Positions 26,291 through 34,392 of a stretch of DNA of 40,736 bases are shown here, piece by piece. Position 1 is the stretch's first letter; every line of letters starts with the position of its first letter. Position numbers and translations under genes: made by a program. The stretch lies in the NCBI GenBank assembly GCA_017473955.1, contig JAFUIK010000057.1, positions 1-40,736 on the forward strand. The letters run 5' to 3'. This stretch comes from Ruminococcus sp. (GTDB lineage: Bacteria > Bacillota > Clostridia > Oscillospirales > Acutalibacteraceae). A model generated the notes under the pieces. That model worked only from the letters and a program-made list of their open reading frames with translations, ran no database searches and was not told where the DNA came from.

Positions 26291-26956
26291 ATGCTTACAA
26301 TTGATGAAATTAAGAACATAGCATTTAGAAAGTCAGGTATGGGCGGATATCGTCCTGACGATGTAGACGAGTTTATTGATGATGTAATCGCTACTTTTGA
26401 GCAGATGAAGGCTGAAAAGGCTGACCTTCTCAGAAAGATGGATATCCTCGCTACTAAAATTGAACAGTACAGAACAGATGAGGAGACAGTCAGAAATGCA
26501 CTTCTCTCTTCACAGAAGGTTTCTGATCAGGCTTTAAAAGAAGCTAAGGACAAGGCTACATATATTATCAAAGCTGCTGAGAAAAAATCTAGAAAGATTT
26601 TAACTGAAGCCGAAATGGCTACCGAGCGTGAAAAGGATAAGTACGAAGCTGTATTAGCTGAAACTGCTAAGCTTAGAAAAGAAATGATCGCTATGTACAA
26701 AAAGCATCTCGCTTTACTTGATGAGTTCCCAACAGAGGCTGATGTACAGGCTAAGCGTGATGAGCTTGACGAGAAATATCCATTTGAGCCTGTTGAAGAG
26801 ATCATCAATTCCGATGACTTCGATGTAGAGGAAGAGATGGTTAAAGCTGTAGAGGATAAACCTGTTGCAAAAACTAATAACGATGAAGCTAAGCACGAGC
26901 ATAAAAACGAGAAGTTTGATCAGCTTAAGTTTGGCGATAACTACGACGTAGAATAA
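26291..26956 (+). CDS. divIVA: DivIVA-domain cell division/polarity protein
   Basis: DivIVA coats curved membrane at poles and septa and recruits partners. The 221 residues begin with the membrane-binding domain (LTIDEIKNIAFRKSGMGGY then RPDDVDEFIDDVI), continue as a long coiled coil to about 145, and end in an acidic, charged tail. The ATG at 26291 has AGGAG at 26279-26283, overlapping the ylmH stop. It is next to sepF and ylmH and is followed by ileS after 22 bases, the standard Gram-positive order. Confidence 0.96.
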   Translation: MLTIDEIKNIAFRKSGMGGYRPDDVDEFIDDVIATFEQMKAEKADLLRKMDILATKIEQYRTDEETVRNALLSSQKVSDQALKEAKDKATYIIKAAEKKSRKILTEAEMATEREKDKYEAVLAETAKLRKEMIAMYKKHLALLDEFPTEADVQAKRDELDEKYPFEPVEEIINSDDFDVEEEMVKAVEDKPVAKTNNDEAKHEHKNEKFDQLKFGDNYDVE

Positions 26957-26978
26957 TTTATTTTTGGAGTGTATAAAA

Positions 26979-29741
26979 ATGTCCCAGGATTATAATTCCA
27001 CGCTAAATCTGCCGAAAACAGATTTTCCGATGCGTGCTGGATTACCTCAGTCTGAGCCTGTTACTTTAGATAAATGGCTCGGAGATAAGGTATATGAAAA
27101 GTTAATGGAGAAAAACGAGGGTAAGCCATTGTATGTATTACACGATGGTCCTCCTTATGCTAATGGTAACATTCACCTTGGCACTGCATTAAACAAAGTT
27201 TTAAAAGATTTCATTGTAAGATATAAGAATATGTCAGGCTTTAAGGCACCTTTTGTTCCTGGCTGGGATACCCACGGTTTGCCTACTGAGCTTAAGGCAA
27301 GAGCTAAAGCAGGTGTTGGTAATTCAACAACAATATCTGACATAGAGCTTCGAAAACTCTGCCGTGAGTTCGCTCTTTCTTACCTTGATGACCAGCGTAA
27401 TCAGTTCAAGAGACTTGGCTGTATCGGTGAATGGGACAACCCATATGTAACATTGATCCCTGAGTTTGAGGCAACACAGATTGAAGTTTTTGCAGAAATG
27501 GCTTGTAAAGGTTATATCTATAAGGGATTAAAACCTGTATACTGGTGCCCTGAGTGCAGAACAGCTTTAGCTGAAGCCGAAATTGAGTATGCTGAAGACC
27601 CTTGTCACTCAATTTACGTTAAGTTTAACGTTACTGATGATTTAGGTAAGCTGTCAGCCCTTGGTGTTGATCCTGCTAAATGTTACTTTGTAATATGGAC
27701 AACAACTACATGGACTCTTCCTGCTAACGTTGCTATTTGTGTTGGACCTGATTTTGAGTATTCAATTATTAAAGCGAATGATGAATACTACGTTATGGCT
27801 ACTGAGCTTTATAAAGGAGCTTTTGAGGCTGCTGGTATAGCTGAATATGAGGTTGTAGCTACTTGTAAGGGTTCAGATCTTGAATATATTAAGACTGCAC
27901 ATCCATTCTTAGACCGCACATCACTCGTTATCGTTGGTGACCACGTTACTTTAGAAAGTGGTACCGGTTGTGTTCATACTGCTCCTGGTCACGGTGTTGA
28001 GGACTTTGAGGTTTGTAAGAACTACAAGGAGCTTCCAATCGTTGTTCCTGTTGATGCTGACGGTAAACTTACAGAAGAGGCAGGTCAGTTTGCTGGTCTT
28101 TCTACCGAGGAAGCTAACAAGCCTATAGCTATGCATCTTGAAGAGACTGGTGCTTTATTTGCTCTTGCTAAGATTATTCACCAGTATCCACACTGCTGGA
28201 GATGTAAAAAGCCTGTTATTTTCAGAGCTACTGATCAGTGGTTCTGCTCTGTAGACGATTTTAAGGATGCTGCTTGTGAAGCAATTAAAACTGTAGAGTG
28301 GATTCCAAAATGGGGTCAGGACAGAATCACATCAATGGTAAGAGAGCGTAAGGATTGGTGTATTTCACGTCAGCGTAAGTGGGGCGTGCCAATTCCAATC
28401 TTCTTCTGTAAAGAATGTGGCGAGCCACATATCGATAAAGAAGCTATGCAGGCTGTTGCTGATATCTTTAGAGTTAAGGGTTCAGACGCTTGGTATGAAA
28501 TGGATGCTTCTGAGCTTTTACCACAGGGTACAAAATGTAAGAAGTGCGGATGCACTGATTTTGATAAAGAAAAAGACATTATGGACGTATGGTTTGACAG
28601 TGGTTCTTCTCATGCGGCTGTATGTAAAGCAAGGGATTACCTTAAGTGGCCTGCTGACCTCTATTTAGAGGGTGCTGACCAGTACAGAGGTTGGTTCCAG
28701 TCCTCACTTTTAACTGCTGTTGCTACTTCAGGAACAGCTCCATATAAGGCTGTACTTACTCATGGTTGGGTAGTTGATGGTGAAGGCAGAAAAATGAGTA
28801 AATCTCTCGGTAATGGTATTGACCCACAGGAAGTTGTTGATCAGTATGGTGCTGATGTATTAAGACTTTGGGTTGCTTCTTCTGACTATCATGTTGATAT
28901 CAGAATTTCTAAGGATATCTTAAAGCAGCTTTCAGAGGCATACAGAAAAATCAGAAATACGGCACGATATATCTTAGGTAACTTAAACGATTTCAACCCT
29001 GATACAGACAGAGTTGAGATTGCTGAGCTTCTTGAAATTGACAAGTGGGCTGTTAATAAGCTTAATGAACTTATCGATAAAGTTAAAGTTGGTTATGACT
29101 CGTTTGAGTTCCATCAGGTTTATCACGCTATCTACAATTTCTGTGTAGTTGATATGTCTAACTTCTATCTTGATATATTAAAGGATAGACTTTACACAGA
29201 AAAGGCTGATTCTAAACAGCGTAGAGCTGCTCAGACAGCTATGTACATTATACTTGATGCACTTACAAGAATGATTGCACCTATTCTTGCTTACACTTCT
29301 GATGAAATCTGGAAGTATATGCCACACTGCAGTGACTGTGACCCTGAAAATATCGTATTCAACTCAATGCCTGAAAAGGTTGACGTTGATTGTGATACTA
29401 CTAAGTGGGATAGAATCCATGCTATTAGAGATGTTGTTAAGAAGAGTATCGAAAACGTTAGAATCGAAAAGATTATCAAGACTTCACTCGAGTCAACTGT
29501 TACTCTCAAAGCTAATAAAGAAGAGTATGAGTTCTTAAAGAGCATTGAAGATGACCTTGCTACTATCTTTATTGTTTCTAAGGTTGTAGTTGAAGAAGCT
29601 GACGTTGCTGAACTTATTGTTGAAGTTACTAAGGCGAGCGGTGAAAAGTGCGAACGCTGTTGGGCTTATTCAGAAACAGTTGGTACTGATTCTGTACATC
29701 CTACACTATGTAAGCGTTGTGCTGATATTTTAAACGGTTAA
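26979..29741 (+). CDS. ileS: Isoleucyl-tRNA synthetase
   Basis: The enzyme charges tRNA-Ile. The 920 residues have the bacterial type I layout. The HIGH motif reads HLGT at 66-69, KMSKS is exact in GRKMSKSLGNG, an internal CKECGEP...CKKCGCTDF segment precedes DIMDVWFDSGSSH, and a C-terminal zinc finger CERCWAYSE...CKRC closes the protein. ATG 26979 has GGAG ten bases upstream. The 22-base gap after divIVA leaves no room for a T-box leader. A perfect 13-bp hairpin follows the gene. Confidence 0.98.
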   Translation: MSQDYNSTLNLPKTDFPMRAGLPQSEPVTLDKWLGDKVYEKLMEKNEGKPLYVLHDGPPYANGNIHLGTALNKVLKDFIVRYKNMSGFKAPFVPGWDTHGLPTELKARAKAGVGNSTTISDIELRKLCREFALSYLDDQRNQFKRLGCIGEWDNPYVTLIPEFEATQIEVFAEMACKGYIYKGLKPVYWCPECRTALAEAEIEYAEDPCHSIYVKFNVTDDLGKLSALGVDPAKCYFVIWTTTTWTLPANVAICVGPDFEYSIIKANDEYYVMATELYKGAFEAAGIAEYEVVATCKGSDLEYIKTAHPFLDRTSLVIVGDHVTLESGTGCVHTAPGHGVEDFEVCKNYKELPIVVPVDADGKLTEEAGQFAGLSTEEANKPIAMHLEETGALFALAKIIHQYPHCWRCKKPVIFRATDQWFCSVDDFKDAACEAIKTVEWIPKWGQDRITSMVRERKDWCISRQRKWGVPIPIFFCKECGEPHIDKEAMQAVADIFRVKGSDAWYEMDASELLPQGTKCKKCGCTDFDKEKDIMDVWFDSGSSHAAVCKARDYLKWPADLYLEGADQYRGWFQSSLLTAVATSGTAPYKAVLTHGWVVDGEGRKMSKSLGNGIDPQEVVDQYGADVLRLWVASSDYHVDIRISKDILKQLSEAYRKIRNTARYILGNLNDFNPDTDRVEIAELLEIDKWAVNKLNELIDKVKVGYDSFEFHQVYHAIYNFCVVDMSNFYLDILKDRLYTEKADSKQRRAAQTAMYIILDALTRMIAPILAYTSDEIWKYMPHCSDCDPENIVFNSMPEKVDVDCDTTKWDRIHAIRDVVKKSIENVRIEKIIKTSLESTVTLKANKEEYEFLKSIEDDLATIFIVSKVVVEEADVAELIVEVTKASGEKCERCWAYSETVGTDSVHPTLCKRCADILNG

Positions 29742-29748
29742 TTTTTTA

Positions 29749-29782
29749 TATACGGTGTATCAAAAGATACACCGTATACTTT
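29749..29782 (+). terminator. Perfect hairpin between ileS and lspA, possible terminator
   Basis: TATACGGTGTATC (29749-29761) and GATACACCGTATA (29766-29778) pair exactly over 13 bp around loop AAAA, then C and four T. The T-run is short, so it may be a partial terminator, or an mRNA end or processing signal, between ileS and lspA. Confidence 0.55.
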
Positions 29783-29796
29783 TAGGAGTTGATTTT

Positions 29797-30285
29797 TTGG
29801 CTTTTTTATACTTAGCTCTCGCGTTGCTTGTAGCAGTAGTTGACCAAGTGATCAAATATTTTGTACTTGAATATTTAGTAAATGCAGGCAGAGTGACTGC
29901 TATACCACGTATTTTGGACTTGATTTACGTTGAGAATACAGGTGTTGCCTTTGGCATGTTTAGTGATCTTAGATGGCTTTTTGTTATTATTACAGGTATT
30001 GTTATCGTTGCTTTTACTATTATGCTGTTTAAAAGTGGCTATAAAAGTAAGCTGTTTTCTGTTTCTGCTGTTTTAATTATAGGTGGAGGTATAGGAAATC
30101 TGATAGACAGAATCATTCATGGGTTTGTTGTTGATTATCTTCAGCTTTCTTTCTTTTCTCCTGTTTGTAATTTTGCTGACTACTGTATCACTGTTGGAAC
30201 TGTCTTGCTTGTGGTTTATTTGATTTTTTATTCTGATTTTTTGAGTGACGATAAAAAAGTAAGTGAGAAAGCTGAAAATGAATAA
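29797..30285 (+). CDS. lspA: Lipoprotein signal peptidase (signal peptidase II)
   Basis: LspA is an aspartyl protease in the membrane that cuts signal peptides of lipoproteins. The 162 residues form four membrane segments. Motifs are VVDQVIKYF, ENTGVAFGMF (residues 46-55), GGGIGNLIDRI (97-107), VVDY with D113 and CNFADYC with D128; the last two fit the catalytic aspartates. The start TTG at 29797 has AGGAG at 29784-29788. An in-frame GTG at 29755 falls inside the hairpin and lacks a ribosome site. It overlaps rluD by 8 bases. Confidence 0.95.
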   Translation: MAFLYLALALLVAVVDQVIKYFVLEYLVNAGRVTAIPRILDLIYVENTGVAFGMFSDLRWLFVIITGIVIVAFTIMLFKSGYKSKLFSVSAVLIIGGGIGNLIDRIIHGFVVDYLQLSFFSPVCNFADYCITVGTVLLVVYLIFYSDFLSDDKKVSEKAENE

Positions 30286-31198
30286 AGTTGAGTTTTATTG
30301 TGATATAGAGTATGCAGGGGAGAGAGTAGATTCTTTTTTATCAAAAAAATGTGAAGACTTTTCTCGATCTGCTATTACTAAGAATATCGAAAAAGGTTTT
30401 GTAACTGTAAACGGAAAACAGGTCAGCAAGAGTTATAAGTTGTCAGTTAACGATTATGTTGAAATGACTATGGAAGCCCCTGTTATACTCGATGTGTTGC
30501 CACAGAATATTCCTCTAGATATTGTATACGAAGATGATGATTTGTTGGTAGTTAATAAGCCTAAAGGGATGGTAGTTCATCCTGCGGCGGGTAATTATAC
30601 CGATACTCTTGTTAATGCATTAATGTTTCACTGTAAGGATTCGCTGTCAGGAATTAATGGTGTTTTACGTCCGGGAATTGTACATCGTATTGATAAAAAC
30701 ACAAGTGGATTGCTTATTGTGGCTAAAAATGATAAGGCACATAATCATCTGGCTTTGCAAATTAAGGAACATTCGTTTACCAGAGAGTATGTAACCGTGG
30801 TATATGGAAACATAAAGAATGACAATGGTACCGTAAATGCACCAATCGGACGACATCCGATTGACAGAAAAAAGATGTGTGTTATTGATAAAAATAGCAA
30901 GCATGCTATCACACATTACGAAGTGCTTGAGCGTTTTTCTGGTTATACAATGTTAAAATGTAGGTTGGAAACAGGACGCACACATCAGATAAGGGTGCAT
31001 ATGGCTTATATTGGTCATCCTGTTGCGGGTGATGATGTTTATGGACCTAAAAAAGTAATTAAAGCCTTGGGTGGTCAGTGTTTGCATGCACAGAAAATCG
31101 GTTTTATACACCCGTCAACTAACGAATATATTGAGTTTGCGAGCGAACTTCCAAAATATTTTTCTGATTTTCTACATAAGCTACAAAAAACTTGTTAA
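30278..31198 (+). CDS. RluA-family pseudouridine synthase (RluD-like)
   Basis: This large-subunit rRNA pseudouridine synthase is probably RluD-like, given its place after lspA. The 306 residues have an N-terminal S4 domain (GERVDSFLSKK, then RSAITKNIEKGFVTVNGK) and the catalytic domain with VVNKPKGMVVHPA, the active-site aspartate in HRIDKNTSGLLIVAKND, and GRTHQIRVHMAYIGHPVAGD. The ATG overlaps the lspA end by 8 bases, so the two are coupled. It may be the last gene before the rplS promoter; no clear terminator is seen between. The exact target uridines cannot be told from sequence. Confidence 0.94.
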   Translation: MNKVEFYCDIEYAGERVDSFLSKKCEDFSRSAITKNIEKGFVTVNGKQVSKSYKLSVNDYVEMTMEAPVILDVLPQNIPLDIVYEDDDLLVVNKPKGMVVHPAAGNYTDTLVNALMFHCKDSLSGINGVLRPGIVHRIDKNTSGLLIVAKNDKAHNHLALQIKEHSFTREYVTVVYGNIKNDNGTVNAPIGRHPIDRKKMCVIDKNSKHAITHYEVLERFSGYTMLKCRLETGRTHQIRVHMAYIGHPVAGDDVYGPKKVIKALGGQCLHAQKIGFIHPSTNEYIEFASELPKYFSDFLHKLQKTC

Positions 31199-31225
31199 AA
31201 ATTTGTTACATTATGAAAAAAGTTC

Positions 31226-31254
31226 TTGCAATTAAAATTCTAATATGGTACAAT
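31226..31254 (+). promoter_or_regulatory. Sigma-A promoter of rplS
   Basis: TTGCAA (31226-31231) and TACAAT (31249-31254) are 17 bases apart, and TGG just before the -10 box makes an extended -10. Transcription would begin near 31261. Confidence 0.82.
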
Positions 31255-31260
31255 ACATAA

Positions 31261-31377
31261 GCATTTGAAACCGTCAGTTATGTTGATGGGGTTCAAATTA
31301 CGGCATATAGCCACAATTTGAAGCGGATAGTCCTCTGCCATCGTGCATGAATATCTGAAAACATTAGGAGGATTACA
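31261..31377 (+). promoter_or_regulatory. Structured rplS leader, candidate L19 autoregulatory element
   Basis: The leader is about 117 bases. TTCAAATT (31292-31299) can pair with ATTTGAA upstream (31263-31269) or AATTTGAA downstream (31315-31322); the two pairings exclude each other. The downstream one encloses a GGC/GCC hairpin. TAGTCCTC (31328-31335) can pair over 8 bp, one G-U, with GAGGATTA (31368-31375), covering the rplS ribosome site. An L19 leader family is known upstream of rplS in low-GC Gram-positives; whether this matches its model was not tested. Confidence 0.6.
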
Positions 31378-31725
31378 ATGGACGCATTAAAAACTATTGC
31401 ACAGAGCTCTATCAAAGAGTCTGCACCTGAATTTTCTGTAGGTGATACTGTTAAGGTATCTGTTAACATCCGTGAGGGTGAGAGAGAAAGAATTCAGATG
31501 TTCGAAGGTACAGTTATCGCTAAGAAAGGTTCAGGCGTAGCTGAAACATTTACAGTAAGACGTGTATCTTACGGTGTTGGTGTTGAGAGAGTATTCCCAC
31601 TTCACTCACCAAACGTTGTTGACGTTAAGGTTATCAGACACGGTAAGGTTCGTAGAAGCAAGCTTTATTATCTCCGTGACAGAGTTGGTAAGGCAGCTAA
31701 AGTCAAAGAAGAAATCCGTAAATAA
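31378..31725 (+). CDS. rplS: Large ribosomal subunit protein bL19
   Basis: bL19 lies at the 30S-50S interface. The 115 residues are the normal length, with the signature [20 protein letters not shown], then [34 protein letters not shown] and the basic end [24 protein letters not shown] at 31366-31372 precedes the ATG. The gene is a single unit with its own promoter, leader and terminator. In many bacteria rplS is joined to trmD and rimM; neither is here. Confidence 0.98.
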   Translation: MDALKTIAQSSIKESAPEFSVGDTVKVSVNIREGERERIQMFEGTVIAKKGSGVAETFTVRRVSYGVGVERVFPLHSPNVVDVKVIRHGKVRRSKLYYLRDRVGKAAKVKEEIRK

Positions 31726-31732
31726 AGTTTTT

Positions 31733-31759
31733 AAAAAGGGACTTTATAGTCCCTTTTTT
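31733..31759 (+). terminator. Intrinsic terminator after rplS
   Basis: AAAAAGGGACT (31733-31743) pairs with AGTCCCTTTTT (31748-31758) around loop TTAT, an 11-bp stem whose right arm ends in the T-run. Confidence 0.92.
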
Positions 31760-31787
31760 GCTATCTGTTTTGTAGGAAGTGTCGAAT

Positions 31788-32438
31788 TTGAGAATAGACG
31801 ATGAAATGTATAACGAAATATTTAATGAGCAAGAGAAGTCTAATAAAGAGATTCAAAAAATTACTATAAACAATGACGCTATTTCTGTGAATTTGTATGA
31901 TTGGGTGAACTCAATTATTGTTGCCGTGGTGGCAGTTGTTATATTGCTCACATTCTGCTTTAGGTTGATTGATGTTGATGGACGGTCAATGGAACCAACG
32001 CTTATTGATACAGATAAGGTTATTGTTACTAATCTTTTTTATACACCTAATAATGGAGATGTCGTTGTTATCAGCCATGGCGAAGAGTATGATCAACCTT
32101 TGATTAAGAGAGTTATTGCTATTGAAGGTCAGACGCTTGATATTGATTTTGAAAACAACAAGATTTTCGTTAATGGTGAGCTTGTTGATGAACCATATAT
32201 TCAGGGTGAAACTATCAAGCGTGACGCTGAAATTCCATCTGTTATTCCTGAAGGAAAAGTTTTTGTTTTGGGAGATAATAGAGAGGTTTCTCTTGACAGT
32301 AGATCACATGAAGTCGGACTTATTGATGAGGAGTCAATTATCGGTAAAGCTCAGCTTGTTATAATTCCTCATTCTTATTGCGACGGTTCCTTAAAACCAA
32401 GGCTTGATTTATCAAAAATTAGATCTATTTACGAATAA
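31788..32438 (+). CDS. lepB: Type I signal peptidase
   Basis: LepB cuts signal peptides from exported proteins at the outer face of the membrane. The 216 residues have a 37-residue charged N-terminus, one membrane segment (about 38-60), then the Ser-Lys catalytic dyad: S67 in DVDGRSMEPTL and K107 in PLIKRVIAIEGQ. VFVLGDNREVSLDSRSHEVG follows as usual. The start TTG 31788 is nine bases after AGGAAG; the in-frame GTG at 31779 overlaps that site. No promoter is evident after the rplS terminator, so read-through is likely. A terminator follows it. Confidence 0.94.
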   Translation: MRIDDEMYNEIFNEQEKSNKEIQKITINNDAISVNLYDWVNSIIVAVVAVVILLTFCFRLIDVDGRSMEPTLIDTDKVIVTNLFYTPNNGDVVVISHGEEYDQPLIKRVIAIEGQTLDIDFENNKIFVNGELVDEPYIQGETIKRDAEIPSVIPEGKVFVLGDNREVSLDSRSHEVGLIDEESIIGKAQLVIIPHSYCDGSLKPRLDLSKIRSIYE

Positions 32439-32448
32439 AACTTGTATT

Positions 32449-32488
32449 AAACCTGCTTCTGTTTTATAATAGGAGCAGGTTTTGTTTT
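32449..32488 (+). terminator. Intrinsic terminator after lepB
   Basis: AAACCTGCTTCT (32449-32460) pairs with AGGAGCAGGTTT (32471-32482) over 12 bp with one T-G pair, loop GTTTTATAAT, followed by TGTTTT. The ribosome site of ylqF (GGAG, 32489-32492) starts directly after. Confidence 0.87.
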
Positions 32489-32499
32489 GGAGTGATATT

Positions 32500-33366
32500 A
32501 TGAGTGAAATGCAGAATATACAATGGTTTCCTGGTCATATGACCAAAACCAAAAGACAAATTGAGAAGAATTTAAAACTGGTTGATGCTGTGGCTGAAAT
32601 TATTGATGCACGTATTCCTATCAGTAGTCGCAATCCTGATATTGCACAGCTTGTTACAAGTAAACCTAGAATAGTTTTACTTAACAAATGTGATATGGCT
32701 GATGAAAAGGCTACTAAGCTTTGGATTGAACATTTTAAAAAACAGGGCATTATAGCTATAGCTATTGATTGTAAAAGCAATAAAGGTATCAATGCTTTTG
32801 TTCCTGCTTTAAAGAATGCTTTGCAAGACAAGATTGACGCATATAAGCGTAAAGGTATGCTTAATCCATCTATGAGAGTGATGATTGTAGGAATACCAAA
32901 TGTTGGTAAATCTACTTTTATAAACAGAGTTTTTAAGCAGAACAAGGCTAAAACTGCCGATAAGCCTGGTGTTACCAGAGGTAACCAGTGGTTTACAATT
33001 TCTAAGGGTTTTGAGATGCTTGATACTCCGGGTGTATTGTGGCCTAAATTCGATGACCAGCTAACCGGTGAGAGATTAGCATTCACCGGTGCTATTAAGG
33101 ATCAAATTATTGATGTTGAATTGCTGGCAGTTAGACTTTTAGATTTGCTTAAAGAGCTTAAAACTCCAGATTTTATTGCTAGATTTAAGCTTGATGGAGA
33201 TACTATATCAGATATTGACAGTTATGAGCTTTTGCAGATTATCGGTAAAAAACGCGGTATGCTTATAAGTGGTGGAGAAGTGGATACAGAAAGAGCTGCT
33301 ATTATGTTACTGGATGAATTCAGAGCCGCTAAGCTTGGTAAAATAACGCTTGAATTCCCGGATTGA
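32500..33366 (+). CDS. ylqF: Ribosome biogenesis GTPase YlqF/RbgA
   Basis: RbgA is a circularly permuted GTPase that helps late 50S assembly. The 288 residues show the permuted motif order: G4 NKCDM (in VLLNKCDMADEK) first, then G1 GIPNVGKSTF, then G3 DTPG (LDTPGVLWPKF), with a C-terminal helical RNA-binding domain. QWFPGHMTK at the N-terminus is typical. The ATG has GGAG seven bases upstream. It forms a group with rnhB and yraN, with 8- and 1-base gaps. Confidence 0.96.
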   Translation: MSEMQNIQWFPGHMTKTKRQIEKNLKLVDAVAEIIDARIPISSRNPDIAQLVTSKPRIVLLNKCDMADEKATKLWIEHFKKQGIIAIAIDCKSNKGINAFVPALKNALQDKIDAYKRKGMLNPSMRVMIVGIPNVGKSTFINRVFKQNKAKTADKPGVTRGNQWFTISKGFEMLDTPGVLWPKFDDQLTGERLAFTGAIKDQIIDVELLAVRLLDLLKELKTPDFIARFKLDGDTISDIDSYELLQIIGKKRGMLISGGEVDTERAAIMLLDEFRAAKLGKITLEFPD

Positions 33367-33374
33367 GGTTGTAT

Positions 33375-34001
33375 ATGAAAAAAGACGTTGAATATATAGA
33401 TTGGCTGAAATATGAAAATGAATTGAGAGAGCAAGGATATAATTATATCTGTGGTGTTGACGAAGCAGGACGTGGACCACTCGCTGGTCCTGTTTGTGCG
33501 GCTGCTGTTATTCTACCTCCTAATACAATCATTGAAGGAGTGAATGACTCTAAAAAGCTCAGTGAAAAGAAAAGAGAAGAGCTGTTTGATGTTGTTATTG
33601 ATACAGCGTTGGCTTATTGTATAGCTTTTGGCTCTGTTGAAGAAATTGAGGAGCATAATATACTTGCAACTACAATGATGACTATGAAAAGAGCTGTTGA
33701 AGGGCTTAGTGTCAAAGCTGATTACGCTATCATTGATGGAAATAGATTACCGCAGTTAGATATCGACAGCAAATATATAATCAAAGGTGATGCTAATTCT
33801 ATGTCTATAGCAGCAGCTTCAATTTTAGCCAAGGTGAGTAGGGATAGGCTTATGCTTGAATATGCTAAAGAATATCCAAAATATTGTTTTGAGAAGCATA
33901 AGGGGTATGGCACCAAGCTTCACAATGAAATGATTCTTTTACACGGTCCATCACCTATACATAGAAAAAGCTTTTTGAAAAAGCTGTTGAGCAATAAGTA
34001 G
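33375..34001 (+). CDS. rnhB: Ribonuclease HII
   Basis: RNase HII cuts the RNA strand of hybrids and starts removal of single ribonucleotides from DNA. The 208 residues contain the catalytic acids D29 and E30 in GVDEAGRGPLAGPV, then VNDSKKLSEKKRE, IIDGNRLPQ and KGDANSMSIAAASILAKVSR. The ATG 33375 has GAGG upstream; earlier in-frame TTG codons lie in or right after the ylqF stop. yraN starts 1 base after its stop. Confidence 0.97.
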   Translation: MKKDVEYIDWLKYENELREQGYNYICGVDEAGRGPLAGPVCAAAVILPPNTIIEGVNDSKKLSEKKREELFDVVIDTALAYCIAFGSVEEIEEHNILATTMMTMKRAVEGLSVKADYAIIDGNRLPQLDIDSKYIIKGDANSMSIAAASILAKVSRDRLMLEYAKEYPKYCFEKHKGYGTKLHNEMILLHGPSPIHRKSFLKKLLSNK

Positions 34002-34002
34002 T

Positions 34003-34392
34003 ATGGGGATTTTTACTAAAAAAGAGGTTGGAAATTTTGGCGAAGAAACTGCCGCTAAATTTCTTAAGAAGAATAAATACAAAATTATTGATACAAATTA
34101 TAAAACGAAACTCGGCGAGATTGACATAATCTGTGAAAATAGGGATTATATTGTTTTTGTTGAAGTTAAAACGCGAAAATATGGTACACCTATCAAAGGT
34201 TATACTGCTGTGAATTATAATAAACAGCAGCATATTATTCGCACGGCTAGTATGTATCTAGGAACACATAAATCAGAGAAACAGCCTAGATTTGATATAA
34301 TTGAGGTTGAATACTACGCTGATGGTACGGCATTTGTAAAAGAGCACTATGAGGATGCTTTTTGGCAGAGAGGTGACTATGGAGTATTTTGA
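34003..34392 (+). CDS. yraN: YraN family (UPF0102) putative endonuclease
   Basis: This small protein has a PD-(D/E)xK nuclease-like fold whose cellular role is not established. The 129 residues carry GNFGEETAAKFLKKNKYKI and the core LGEIDIICENRDYIVFVEVK (E, D and ExK acids). It follows rnhB as in many bacteria. The start ATG has no clear ribosome site, so it is likely read by coupling with rnhB. Its last 14 bases overlap the next gene. Confidence 0.92.
   Translation: MGIFTKKEVGNFGEETAAKFLKKNKYKIIDTNYKTKLGEIDIICENRDYIVFVEVKTRKYGTPIKGYTAVNYNKQQHIIRTASMYLGTHKSEKQPRFDIIEVEYYADGTAFVKEHYEDAFWQRGDYGVF

Noticed and set aside
29755-30285. GTG 29755 as the lspA start
   Set aside because: The codon lies inside the perfect hairpin with no ribosome site, and would add 14 residues before the normal LspA N-terminus.
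31779-32438. GTG 31779 as the lepB start
   Set aside because: It overlaps the AGGAAG ribosome site; TTG 31788 is at the right distance.
32480-32500. TTG 32482 as the ylqF start
   Set aside because: It lies in the T-run of the lepB terminator; ATG 32500 has GGAG seven bases before it.
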